From an uncultured Lachnospiraceae bacterium (GTDB taxonomy: Bacteria; Bacillota; Clostridia; Lachnospirales; Lachnospiraceae), in contig CACXFW010000066.1 in assembly GCA_902767065.1 (NCBI GenBank), positions 1 to 12,440 on the forward strand: DNA of 12,440 bases. The letters run 5' to 3'. This document shows, one piece after another, positions 1 through 6,925 of the stretch. Under the pieces are notes generated by a model. It did no database searches. It saw nothing but the letters and a program-made list of their open reading frames with translations, and was not told the DNA's origin. Both the position numbers and the translations under genes were made by a program. Within the stretch, counting starts at the first letter, position 1, and every line of letters begins with the position of its first letter.

Positions 1-40
1 CCTTGTACTGTTTACCACCTGTTGCGATAATAGCGTACAT
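1..40 (-). CDS. rplU: Ribosomal protein L21, N-terminal fragment
   Basis: Only the first 13 codons are inside the window; the gene continues beyond position 1. The translated start, MYAIIATGGKQYK, is the near-invariant opening of bacterial L21, a 50S subunit protein that binds 23S rRNA. The ATG at 40-38 is preceded by GGGAGGA (about 49-55). In Bacillota rplU normally heads the rplU-prp-rpmA operon (L21, the cysteine protease that trims L27, and L27); that continuation is expected but not visible. Identity is secure despite the short fragment, because the motif, the leader and the nearby rng all agree. Confidence 0.93.
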   Translation of the reverse strand, partial: MYAIIATGGKQYK

Positions 41-126
41 CTGGGTTTCCTCCCATTCTTAAAAACTCGCCAGCTTCGGCGGCATCCGAAAAAGGACGCA
101 CTTGTGCCCCGCTGAGCGGCATACTC
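41..126 (-). ncRNA. Structured rplU 5' leader, probable L21 leader
   Basis: The stretch between the predicted transcription start (about 124) and the rplU ATG folds on the minus strand into a series of short hairpins. They are CCGC/GCGG with loop TCA, GCGTCC/GGATGC with loop TTTTTC, CGCC/GGCG with loop GAAGCT, and TGGG/CCCA with loop AGGAAA. The last hairpin displays the Shine-Dalgarno core in its loop, three bases before the ATG. Bacillota rplU genes are known to carry an autoregulatory L21 leader (Rfam L21_leader). Membership is inferred from position and hairpin pattern and was not tested with a covariance model. Confidence 0.6.
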
Positions 127-130
127 AGGA

Positions 131-183
131 AATATAGCACACGGAATCAGGCAAAGTCAACATTTTTTTGTGTTTTTTATAAC
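131..183 (-). promoter_or_regulatory. rplU promoter with upstream A-tract
   Basis: On the minus strand, TTGACT (160-155) and TATATT (136-131) are separated by 18 bases, a good sigma-A-type pair. Directly upstream of the -35 lies an A-rich stretch (183-161, two A runs split by CAC), which resembles the UP elements common at ribosomal protein promoters. The predicted start near 124 gives a leader of about 85 nt. The call rests on sequence match alone. Confidence 0.65.
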
Positions 184-289
184 GCAGTTGTTACTATCCA
201 CGGCCGATCTGAGTCTTTGTATCTGACGCGTCAGGCTTGCCTGTAAGCGGCAGTACAAAACCCGGATCAGGGCCGTGAATCGTAACACG
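184..289. other. Intergenic remainder with no recognisable gene
   Basis: The gap between the small secreted-protein gene and rplU is 319 bases (41-359). It holds the rplU leader and promoter on one side and the nested palindrome at 290-349 on the other. In the middle 106 bases I see no open frame with a ribosome binding site on either strand. The only hint is a short GGCCC/GGGTT fold near 259-274 (minus strand) followed by TTTTGT, a very weak terminator candidate. Confidence 0.5.
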
Positions 290-349
290 CAGTTTTCCCT
301 GGTTACAGACCACCCCCGGCCGGGGTGTGGTCTGGCCGGGGGAAAACTG
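290..349. repeat. Nested 60-bp palindrome after the PPC-like gene (copy A)
   Basis: The outer arms CAGTTTTCCC (290-299) and GGGAAAACTG (340-349) match perfectly. Inside them AGACCAC (307-313) pairs with GTGGTCT (327-333) around the core CCCCGGCCGGGG (314-325). The element starts 10 bases after the stop codon of the upstream gene, so it would form a very strong 3'-end hairpin in that mRNA. No U-run follows, so it is not a textbook intrinsic terminator. The box GTTACAGACCAC (302-313) recurs in modified form at 1764 and 8396. Confidence 0.8.
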
Positions 350-359
350 TATCTTTATC

Positions 360-866
360 TTACCTGATCTTCAGACGGAACGTGCAGCTTCCGGTAAAGT
401 GGAAGTAGATGTAAACCGTCTGGCCCTGAAGCAAAGGAAGTGTTCCCGTTCTGCTCGTCAGGAACATACTGCCCTTTCTGCTGCGTGACGCGACATACAG
501 TCCGGTAGACGGACCTCCTTTCGTGGGAACTGACCGCTGGAAAATGGAGGTGCCATACAGTCCGGATGCAGTCATCAGATTGAAGTATCCGCAGCAGTAT
601 CTGCCGGATGTGACGTTTGACACCGTAAATCTGTACGCGCCGGTCACCGGGGCTGTAAACTTCAGATATCCTCCGCCATTTGGCATCTTAACCTTTGTGG
701 TTCCCCTGCCGACCGGTCTGGCTGCAGCGTCAGCAACTGCTCTGTATGTTGTAAAACCGGCTTTCTTTACTTTTACCGTCTTCGCGGAAACTGCGGCCGG
801 ACTCATACAGGCCACCAGCATCGCGACTGTCATTGCCAAAACAACTCTTCTGACAATTCTTTTCAT
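360..866 (-). CDS. Small secreted protein with PPC-like beta-sandwich
   Basis: This 168-residue protein has an export signal: basic MKRIVRR, a hydrophobic core, and a likely signal peptidase I site after AVSA (residue 28). LVAC at residues 17-20 also fits a lipobox, so lipidation at Cys20 is an alternative. The mature part is short beta-rich segments: a 'YLKFTAPVTGAYRFTV' stretch near residue 67, and a C-terminal run where 'LLQGQTVYIYF' leads into 'CTFRLKIR'. This pattern (F-aP-tG-Y-F, then aG-tvYI, then f-L-I) resembles bacterial pre-peptidase C-terminal (PPC) beta-sandwich domains; that is an inference. It has a CC pair and no protease or glycosidase motif. The RBS GAGGAGGG (about 873-880) lies only a few bases after the upstream gene's stop, so the two are co-transcribed. 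The function is unknown. Confidence 0.8.
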   Translation of the reverse strand: MKRIVRRVVLAMTVAMLVACMSPAAVSAKTVKVKKAGFTTYRAVADAAARPVGRGTTKVKMPNGGGYLKFTAPVTGAYRFTVSNVTSGRYCCGYFNLMTASGLYGTSIFQRSVPTKGGPSTGLYVASRSRKGSMFLTSRTGTLPLLQGQTVYIYFHFTGSCTFRLKIR

Positions 867-884
867 TCGGTTCCCTCCTCATTG

Positions 885-1562
885 TTATCTTGTTACGAGC
901 CTCCGGCTCCAATAGACGGACTGAAGCCTGACGTTTTCACAGGGAACTCCATTCGCGAGAGTGGGCTGAGGATAGAAGTAATAATAGGTGTAGTTTTTAA
1001 ACGCACGGCCGGCAAACTTCTTAATCTTTCTGGTAGCCTTTCCCGGTCTGACCTTTGCGATTGCCTTGTATCCGCTGCTTCTTGAAGTTGACATCATGAC
1101 CGTCACAGATACAACGCCGGGGACCGCCGGACACTTAAGCTTCAGGACCTTTTCCTTCTTCGAGGCTTTGTCCTTGAACCGGAGGGTGGAGAAAGCCTTC
1201 AGCGGTGAATAATCTCCAACATAGACCTTGACGCCGCTTACCTTTGTGAACGGGCGCACCCTGTAATAATAGACCTGATTCATGCCGGCAGCAAACGGAA
1301 TGCTGGCATAGGAGACCGCATCCTTCGTAGCAAGAACATTCATACTCAGGTCCAGAACCTGAACCTCACCCCAGACGTCCGAATATCCGGTGTTGATCCT
1401 TACAGAGATTGATGAATCTGAAAAGTAGGCAAGCTCAAAACTGTCAAGCCCCATCGACACGCTTGCCGCGTTCGCTTTGAATCCGCCAAATGAGATGCAT
1501 GCAAAGCATACGATCAGCATCATCATTGCCATCCGCACCCTGTTTACCGCTTCTTTTTTCAT
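885..1562 (-). CDS. Secreted protein with FN3-like repeats, function unknown
   Basis: The protein has 225 residues. The start at 1562 was chosen because AAGGAGG sits at the right distance upstream and the product then begins with a classic signal peptide (MKKEAVNRVR, hydrophobic core, cleavage near ANA-AS, residue 32). A longer frame from 1661 would put 33 unrelated residues before it. The mature part looks like two fibronectin type III-like units. The first (about 35-125) ends in 'YYYRVRPFTKVSGVKVYVGD'; the second (about 135-225) contains 'GYKAIAKV' and 'KNYTYYYFYPQP'. Clostridial surface proteins often use such units as spacers or binding modules. No enzymatic, sortase or cell-wall-binding motif is visible. 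It is the first gene of an operon with the small secreted protein 18 bases downstream. Confidence 0.8.
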   Translation of the reverse strand: MKKEAVNRVRMAMMMLIVCFACISFGGFKANAASVSMGLDSFELAYFSDSSISVRINTGYSDVWGEVQVLDLSMNVLATKDAVSYASIPFAAGMNQVYYYRVRPFTKVSGVKVYVGDYSPLKAFSTLRFKDKASKKEKVLKLKCPAVPGVVSVTVMMSTSRSSGYKAIAKVRPGKATRKIKKFAGRAFKNYTYYYFYPQPTLANGVPCENVRLQSVYWSRRLVTR

Positions 1563-1703
1563 ACATTCCCTCCTTTTTGTGCATTTTCTGACTGACATTA
1601 CCATCTGAAAGCTATTGCTGATCCCTGCATGATACGATGCTGCAGGTACCACTTTTTCCAACGCTCAGAACAGAGTCTGTTCAAAGCATTGAGTTTCATA
1701 TGA

Positions 1704-1732
1704 ATTGTACAATGATTCAGGAAAGCATGCAA
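1704..1732 (-). promoter_or_regulatory. Candidate promoter of the secreted-protein operon
   Basis: TTGCAT (1732-1727) and TACAAT (1709-1704) are 17 bases apart on the minus strand. Transcription would start near 1697, giving a leader of about 135 nt. That leader contains a small hairpin, CCTGCA (1646-1641) pairing with TGCAGG (1629-1624). Both hexamers are imperfect, so this is a moderate call. Confidence 0.42.
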
Positions 1733-1763
1733 TTGGATCATCCGGGTATGCGCATAGTGGAAG

Positions 1764-1806
1764 GTTACGGGTCACGTCCCGCCGTCCGAGCCTGCGGGCC
1801 CCGTAA
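1764..1806. repeat. GC-rich nested palindrome after the glycosylase gene (copy B)
   Basis: TTACGGG (1765-1771) pairs with CCCGTAA (1800-1806), and inside it CCCGC (1778-1782) pairs with GCGGG (1794-1798). It begins 27 bases beyond the stop codon of the glycosylase gene. It carries the box GTTACGGGTCAC (1764-1775), related to those at 302 and 8396. There is no U-run, so it is a 3'-end hairpin or dispersed repeat and not a standard terminator. Confidence 0.65.
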
Positions 1807-1833
1807 GGAACCATTTAAGGAGCGCCGCAAGCG

Positions 1834-2325
1834 TTATTCATCCCGTATCGTTCTCCAGGCTTCCACCAGCCTTTCATAACTCCATGCGGCATTTGCCGGG
1901 CTGGTGGATGGAAGGCAGATACAGGCTCTTCCTGTCACCGGTTCCGTATAGGTTTTGTACATTTTTTCGGCGGTCTTTCCGTTTACATAGATCTGCCGGA
2001 TGGAAGATGCTTCCAGAATCGGCCGCAGATCGTTTACCGTGACATCAGATATGCTGGCGTCGGAGGATCCTTTGATCCGGCAGGATGCGATCACATCCCA
2101 CGCGGCGATCCGGTTACGTATCAGGAACTGCCTTCTGTCTTGGACCGTCATCGGAACTTCTTCCTGAAAAACAGCTGCAACGACTCTCCAGAAGCGATTC
2201 TGAGGATGCCCGTAGAAGAACATCGCCTCCCGGGACTTCACAGAAGGGAAGCTGCCCAGGATCAGGATGCGGGAATCCTCTCTGTAAACCGGAGGGATCG
2301 GGTGCCTGATGAAAATGGAATCCAT
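1834..2325 (-). CDS. Hypoxanthine-DNA glycosylase family protein (UDG superfamily)
   Basis: This 163-residue protein matches the small DNA-deoxyinosine glycosylase family (UDG superfamily family 6; TIGR04274-like). The visible motifs are 'RILILGSFPSVKSRE' (residues 19-33), 'FFYGHPQNRFWRVV' (36-49), 'AAWDVIASCRIKGSSDASI' and 'LPSTSPANAAWSYERL' near the C-terminus. Asn43 in HPQNRFW is a candidate catalytic Asn by family analogy, and LPSTSPAN occupies the place of the UDG DNA-intercalating motif. Its role would be to remove hypoxanthine (deaminated adenine) from DNA in the cytoplasm. Length is normal. There is no Shine-Dalgarno; two in-frame stops lie just upstream, and TATAAT sits 5 bases before the ATG, so the mRNA may be leaderless. 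It begins 38 bases after the rng stop. Confidence 0.88.
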   Translation of the reverse strand: MDSIFIRHPIPPVYREDSRILILGSFPSVKSREAMFFYGHPQNRFWRVVAAVFQEEVPMTVQDRRQFLIRNRIAAWDVIASCRIKGSSDASISDVTVNDLRPILEASSIRQIYVNGKTAEKMYKTYTEPVTGRACICLPSTSPANAAWSYERLVEAWRTIRDE

Positions 2326-2330
2326 GTTTT

Positions 2331-2336
2331 ATTATA
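2331..2336 (-). promoter_or_regulatory. TATAAT box abutting the glycosylase start
   Basis: A perfect TATAAT (2336-2331) is followed by AAAAC and then the ATG at 2325. With normal -10 to +1 spacing, transcription would begin at or within a base of the start codon. No good -35 is found 16-18 bases upstream, which lowers confidence; read-through from rng is the alternative. Confidence 0.4.
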
Positions 2337-2363
2337 ACCCATCATAGAACCTGTACAGGAAGC

Positions 2364-3641
2364 TTATTCTACAGCATGGACCGCGTCCCTCAGCGGCACT
2401 TCGATCTTCTGCCGTGTCATCTCCACCAGGCCAAGCTTTGTCATATCCACAACCTTCGTCCGGACCGGATCCTGGAGTACAGAGCGTCTCAGCTCGTCGA
2501 GAATCCGGAGTGAATTCTTCTGCTGCTGCAGATTGATAAAGTCAATTACAATGATTCCCGACAGGTTTCTCAGCCGGATCTGGCGCGCCGCTTCACGGGC
2601 TGCCTCCAGGTTGAGGTCCAGCAAAGCCTCTTCCTTCTGCTTTCCGGTCTGATACCGTCCGGAGTTGACATCGATGATATGAAGCGCTTCCGTCGATTCA
2701 ATCACAAGATCGCCGCCGCTTTTCAGATCGACTTTTTTGCCAAGAGCCCGGGTCAGTTCTCTCTCGAGGGAGTATACCTTCTCCATCGATACCAGATGAT
2801 CTTCATACAGGCGGAATTTAAGATCCCTTCTGCCGGATTCTTCTGATGCCTGAAGCATCTGCCTGTGCAGGCTTCTGTCATCCGTAACGACTGTTTCGAC
2901 CATCTGTCCAGACAGATTGAGAATCCGCGTCAGCCAGCGTGGAGGCTGCTTCTTCAGGATTGAGTGAACACTGCGGTATGGTGCTCTGAGCCTGAGGTCT
3001 GACATCTCCGCTTCAAGACCGGAGATATCGTTTAGAATCTCTCTTCTGAGATGCTCTGACAGATCTGGACTATCTTCTGCCTTTGCCTCTTTTGGCTCAG
3101 CATTCCCTGATTCTTCTGCCAGAATCCGGGCTGCACTGGTGCGTACCACGAGGCCGCACTGCCCGATTCTTTTCTGCAGGGCGTCAAATTCCTCCGAGCA
3201 AAGAATCCGGTCTTTGATCTCCTGGCGAAGCTGTTCCGGAAGCTTTTTTGAAACGCCAAGACCCATGCCGCCCAGAATCAGCACGACATGCTTTCCCTGC
3301 AGGGTAATCTTTGTGGAAAGAGACATGTCCTTCCTGCCGAATGCCTCTCTGGTAATCTGGACAGCCAGCTGGTCTCCCGCCTGAAGCTCAGGACTTGGCC
3401 CCTTCGAGACATAGATCGGAGATACCATCTCATCAAGGGGAAGGTAGCCGTTGATGCCGGGAACAAGCTCAACGAAAGCGGCATTGATGTTTTTCGCAAC
3501 CTTCTGGACAATACCGATATAGATGTCACCGATTTTCGGCCCGTCTGCAGGGTCATCCACATGGATCTCAACCGCGTGCCCTGCATCGTCCAGCAGAAAG
3601 GAGAAAACCTTGTCTTTCTTTTTTTCAATAATATATTTCAT
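2364..3641 (-). CDS. rng: Ribonuclease G (RNase E/G family), short form
   Basis: A 425-residue endoribonuclease for rRNA and mRNA processing. An S1-type RNA-binding region ('GDIYIGIVQKVAKNINAAFV', about residues 34-115) is followed by the RNase E/G catalytic core. The two metal-binding aspartates are present: Asp324 in 'IIDVNSGRY' and Asp367 in 'IIVIDFINL'. They are 43 residues apart, the same spacing as Asp303/Asp346 of E. coli RNase E. An acidic insertion ('AEESGNAEPKEAKAEDS') lies near residue 178. The protein ends just after 'EMTRQKIEVPLRD', so the CPxCxG zinc-link usual in this family is absent. The start matches the family's usual N-terminus, but the Shine-Dalgarno is weak (AGG about 17 bases upstream), which suggests translational coupling to the gene ending 42 bases before it. 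Confidence 0.93.
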   Translation of the reverse strand: MKYIIEKKKDKVFSFLLDDAGHAVEIHVDDPADGPKIGDIYIGIVQKVAKNINAAFVELVPGINGYLPLDEMVSPIYVSKGPSPELQAGDQLAVQITREAFGRKDMSLSTKITLQGKHVVLILGGMGLGVSKKLPEQLRQEIKDRILCSEEFDALQKRIGQCGLVVRTSAARILAEESGNAEPKEAKAEDSPDLSEHLRREILNDISGLEAEMSDLRLRAPYRSVHSILKKQPPRWLTRILNLSGQMVETVVTDDRSLHRQMLQASEESGRRDLKFRLYEDHLVSMEKVYSLERELTRALGKKVDLKSGGDLVIESTEALHIIDVNSGRYQTGKQKEEALLDLNLEAAREAARQIRLRNLSGIIVIDFINLQQQKNSLRILDELRRSVLQDPVRTKVVDMTKLGLVEMTRQKIEVPLRDAVHAVE

Positions 3642-3683
3642 GAACGGTCAGTTTTTCTGCCTGTACGGCTGCCAGTTCCTCTT

Positions 3684-4496
3684 TTACGGAATTCTTTCTC
3701 CAAGATCGATCAGGGGAACGAACCTGTGGCGTCCTTCCTTCCCCAGATCCGCATATACTTCATCCCGGTTAATCAGGAACCGGAATGGCTGATACTCTCT
3801 TTTGGTCTGCCTGGCGAAAGCCTGCATGACCAGCTCCGGACGGATGTTTCGGTCCAGTCCTGCGCTCAGGGAAAGAATCAGGTCTTCAGGCGGCGGGGGC
3901 TGCTGTGTGGAAAAGGGCTGCTCCGGATTATTCTTAAGAGGGCTTTGCCGTGTGGACAGCGGCCTGGCCAGATCCGTAACAGGCGGTCCGCCGGAGACAA
4001 ACTTCGCCTCATAGATCAAAGGCCTGATGTTCATCTCTTTTTCCGTTTTCTTGCCCTTCTTCAACACCAGAATCTCCGGTTGGTCAAGCCAGCAAATAAA
4101 CTCTTCCGGCCAGGAAGGATCCCACGGATCCTCCTTCGTCATACGGAGCGTGTAGTCTGCCCGTGATACCAGGGTCATTCCCTTATGTGCCTTTCCGACC
4201 GGAATCTGCCTTGCGTCTGTAAAATGGATTCCCTCGGGCGCCGATTCGTTCAGGGCGTTGACGATCACATCTGACGACAGGGCGCTTTTCAGATCCACAT
4301 CGACATACTCAGAATCACTGGTCATGCCGACCCCCAGAGGCAGGGCAAATGACATGGACATATGGGGGCTCAGTCCTTCCGTGTAGACCACATCTATCCC
4401 GGCTCTGCGGCATGCTTTCTGAAAATACCGCATCATGTCAAGGTGGACGATAAACTTCATCAGCCCCTGTTTGGAGTATTTTACCCGGACTCTCAT
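3684..4496 (-). CDS. TIGR03936/DUF2344 radical SAM-associated protein
   Basis: The protein has 270 residues. The start at 4496 was chosen over 4562 because AGGAGG lies 4 bases upstream and the product then begins MRVRVKYSKQGLMKFI, the usual family start. 'FIVHLDMMRYFQKACRRAGI' and 'YTEGLSPHMSMSFALPLGVG' are the hallmark segments of DUF2344, which in other bacteria is found beside, or fused to, the TIGR03960 radical SAM protein. The biochemical role is not established; the pairing suggests a substrate-binding or scaffold partner. A Pro/Gln-rich stretch at roughly residues 175-200 ('PEQPFSTQQPPPPED') is a probable disordered linker insertion. It lies between the radical SAM gene (79 bases upstream) and rng (42 bases downstream). 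Confidence 0.9.
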   Translation of the reverse strand: MRVRVKYSKQGLMKFIVHLDMMRYFQKACRRAGIDVVYTEGLSPHMSMSFALPLGVGMTSDSEYVDVDLKSALSSDVIVNALNESAPEGIHFTDARQIPVGKAHKGMTLVSRADYTLRMTKEDPWDPSWPEEFICWLDQPEILVLKKGKKTEKEMNIRPLIYEAKFVSGGPPVTDLARPLSTRQSPLKNNPEQPFSTQQPPPPEDLILSLSAGLDRNIRPELVMQAFARQTKREYQPFRFLINRDEVYADLGKEGRHRFVPLIDLGERIP

Positions 4497-4575
4497 GCTT
4501 CCTCCTGGTTTTCTTCCCCCCGCAGCGCATAGTGACCGATCCACGCCAGTGCCCGTTTTCATATCTTTGCATGAA

Positions 4576-6669
4576 TCAGATCATTCCGGATCCACCAGCT
4601 TCGCTGGTCTTTGCTCCGCTTCTTTCTGCGTGATAATCAAAGCACACCCCGCACCCGAACTTCGCCGCGCCGCAGGCGCTGCATTTCTTATGACAGTTCA
4701 GAGTCACCTCTGCTCTCATCGCTTTGTGCCATTCCTCGAGAAGGAACCTTTTAGACGGTCCCGCATCGATGAAATCCCAGGGGAACAATTCATCCTCTTC
4801 GCGCTGTCTTCGTGTATAGAAAGACAGGTCTGTTCCGGTTTCCTCCATCGCTTCCACCCACCGGTTCCAGTCCCAGTGCTCTGTCCAGGCGTCAAAGAGG
4901 GCGCCCTTTCGATAAGCCGCCTCGATCACCCTGGACACTCTCCGATCCCCGCGTGCAAGAAGTCCTTCCAGGACGGTCCCGTAGGCTTCGTGCCAGTTAT
5001 ACCGGATCGACTTGTGGTTCAGGCTTGCTTTCACCTCATTGTTGACTGTATGCGCAAAGGTAAGATAGTCCTCAGGCGTGAACATCGCTGCCCACTGGAA
5101 CGGGGTGAAGGGCTTCGGGACAAAGAAGGATGTTGAGATCGTGATCATGCAGCGGCCGCTGCGGTTTTCTTTTGGAACCGTATCGTAATAAAGCTCAGCG
5201 ATCTTTTCCGCCAGATGCGCAATCGCCCTGCGGTCCTCTTCTGTCTCGGTCGGCTGGCCCAGCATAAAATACAGCTTCACCTTGTTCCAGCCTCCCTGAA
5301 AGGCCTGTGAAGCTCCGCGCAGGATGTCCTCCTGTGTGAGGCCTTTGTTGATCACATCCCTCATCCGTTGGGATCCGCCCTCCGGCGCAAAGGTCAGGGA
5401 ACTCTTCTTCACGTCCTGAACCTTGCTCATGACATCCAGCGAGAACGCATCGATCCGAAGAGACGGGAGTGAAATATTGATATTTTCAGTCTTCCCGTGT
5501 TTTTCAAGCAGATAGGTAACCAGCCCTTCCAGATCCGGATAGTCGCTGGTAGAGAGAGAGCTGAGGGAGATCTCCTCGTGTCCTGTTGCCGCCAGGAGCT
5601 GGTCTGCGTTTTTCTTCAGCGTCTCCAGGCTTTTCGTGCGGGTCGGACGGTAAATCATGCCAGCCTGGCAGAAGCGGCATCCACGGATACAGCCTCTTTG
5701 CACCTCCAGAACCACCCGGTCCTGCGTAACCTGCATGAATGGGACAAGCGGCTTCGTCAGATAGGGACTGTGGTCCAGATCTTTTACTACCTGCTTTCGG
5801 ATTCTCTTCGGAATTGTATGAAGGAGAGGCTCAAAGGATTTCAGGGTTCCGTCTTCATGGTATGACGGGCGATAGAACAGCGGGCAGTAGATCCCGTCGA
5901 TCGAAGCTGCCTGCAGGAGAAACTCTTTTCTCGAGACCCCCTTCTCCTTACATTCTTTGTACAGGTCAAGGAGTTCATCGTAGACCGTCTCTCCTTCACC
6001 GATGTAGAACAGGTCAAAAAACTCCGCAATCGGTTCCGGATTATAAGCGCAGGGGCCTCCCCCTATGACGATGGGGGCTCCATCTCCCAGCGCAAGCTCT
6101 TCCTGAGGGACCTGATCCGGTCTTTCCCCGGAGCGCTTCTTAAGAGACGGCGTAATCCCGCTGTCAAGTACTTCTCCTGCGCTCTTTTCCGGACAGACAG
6201 GATCTTCTGCCGGCATCCTCTCCCGCCCTTGGCCGGGCTCTGAGCTTCTCGTGTATAGTCTTTGCGATGCGTGAAGGGGAATCCCCGCAAGATCCAGAAT
6301 CTGCAGGACATTTGCGTAGCACAGCTCGTACTGCAGCGTGATGCCGAGAAAATCAAAATCCCGGATCCTTTCCTGGGACTCCAGCGCGAAGAGAGGAATC
6401 CTCTTTTGTCTCATGACACGGTCCAGATCCACCCATGGAGAATAGACCCGCTCGCACCAGGTGTCAGGCCTTCTATTGAACATTTCATACAGGATCTGAA
6501 TGCCCAGATGAGACATTCCGATCTCATAGACATCTGGAAAACACATCGCAAAACGGATCCTGACATCAGCCGGATCCTTGTGAACCGCATTGACTTCATT
6601 TCCCAGATACCGCTCCGGTTTTTCCACGGAAAGAAGAACCTCCTCCGGGAGCGCCAGCTTCATTTCCAT
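4576..6669 (-). CDS. B12-binding-type radical SAM protein, TIGR03960 family
   Basis: The protein has 697 residues counted from the ATG at 6669, which has AAGGAA about 10 bases upstream; ATG 6663 (MKLALPEEV) is an equally family-like alternative. The N-terminal part is the cobalamin-binding-like fold ('RFAMCFPDVYEIGMSHLGIQ', 'DFDFLGITLQYELCYANVLQ', 'PIVIGGGPCAYNPEPIAEFF'). The radical SAM domain binds its [4Fe-4S] cluster through C327-x3-C331-x2-C334 ('GCIRGCRFCQAG'). A cysteine-rich C-terminus (C659, C663, C666, C673, C676) probably binds a second metal centre. About 60 residues (near 137-196) are inserted just before PIVIGGG; they are charged and low-complexity. The reaction is unknown; conserved linkage to DUF2344, rng and L21/L27 suggests work on RNA or the ribosome, which is inference. 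Confidence 0.93.
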   Translation of the reverse strand: MEMKLALPEEVLLSVEKPERYLGNEVNAVHKDPADVRIRFAMCFPDVYEIGMSHLGIQILYEMFNRRPDTWCERVYSPWVDLDRVMRQKRIPLFALESQERIRDFDFLGITLQYELCYANVLQILDLAGIPLHASQRLYTRSSEPGQGRERMPAEDPVCPEKSAGEVLDSGITPSLKKRSGERPDQVPQEELALGDGAPIVIGGGPCAYNPEPIAEFFDLFYIGEGETVYDELLDLYKECKEKGVSRKEFLLQAASIDGIYCPLFYRPSYHEDGTLKSFEPLLHTIPKRIRKQVVKDLDHSPYLTKPLVPFMQVTQDRVVLEVQRGCIRGCRFCQAGMIYRPTRTKSLETLKKNADQLLAATGHEEISLSSLSTSDYPDLEGLVTYLLEKHGKTENINISLPSLRIDAFSLDVMSKVQDVKKSSLTFAPEGGSQRMRDVINKGLTQEDILRGASQAFQGGWNKVKLYFMLGQPTETEEDRRAIAHLAEKIAELYYDTVPKENRSGRCMITISTSFFVPKPFTPFQWAAMFTPEDYLTFAHTVNNEVKASLNHKSIRYNWHEAYGTVLEGLLARGDRRVSRVIEAAYRKGALFDAWTEHWDWNRWVEAMEETGTDLSFYTRRQREEDELFPWDFIDAGPSKRFLLEEWHKAMRAEVTLNCHKKCSACGAAKFGCGVCFDYHAERSGAKTSEAGGSGMI

Positions 6670-6773
6670 ACTGCCTGTTTCCTTGCCGAAAATGACTGTT
6701 TGTATTGATTCACCACACTTTATCATGGCGATGTTCTTAAGCTGCAGGCTATCTGTCTTCCAGCTTCTTCGCC

Positions 6774-6881
6774 TTACTTCTTCTTCGCCGCCTGCTTTCT
6801 CTTGAGCGCCGCAAGCTGCTGGGCAATCTTTTTATTGGCAGCTTCCTTGCTGTCTTTGTTTTTCTTTCCAAGCTTTCCCAT
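6774..6881 (-). CDS. 35-residue Lys-rich small protein
   Basis: The reading frame starts ATG 6881 and stops TAA 6774. It opens MGKLGKKNKDSKEAANKK, continues with 'IAQQLAALKRKQ' and closes AAKKK. Twelve of 35 residues are Lys and there is no Cys, Trp, Tyr or Phe. The centre (I19 to A32) is predicted to be an amphipathic basic helix. GAGGAGG lies 8 bases before the ATG, one of the best ribosome binding sites in the window, which argues for real translation. It precedes the radical SAM gene by about 105 bases on the same strand. I do not recognise a named family; the composition would suit binding to RNA or the ribosome, an inference only. Confidence 0.72.
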   Translation of the reverse strand: MGKLGKKNKDSKEAANKKIAQQLAALKRKQAAKKK

Positions 6882-6925
6882 CGCGCTATCCTCCTCTATA
6901 AACAACAGTTTATTTCTGACAATAT

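Noticed and set aside
1563..1661. Upstream start for the FN3-like gene
   Set aside because: It adds 33 residues before a good signal peptide, whereas the start at 1562 has AAGGAGG in place.
3288..4166. A 292-codon open frame on the plus strand
   Set aside because: It is antisense to rng and the DUF2344 gene, which are both clearly coding, and its product resembles nothing.
4497..4562. Upstream start for the DUF2344 gene
   Set aside because: No ribosome binding site precedes it, the added residues are not family-like, and 4496 has AGGAGG.
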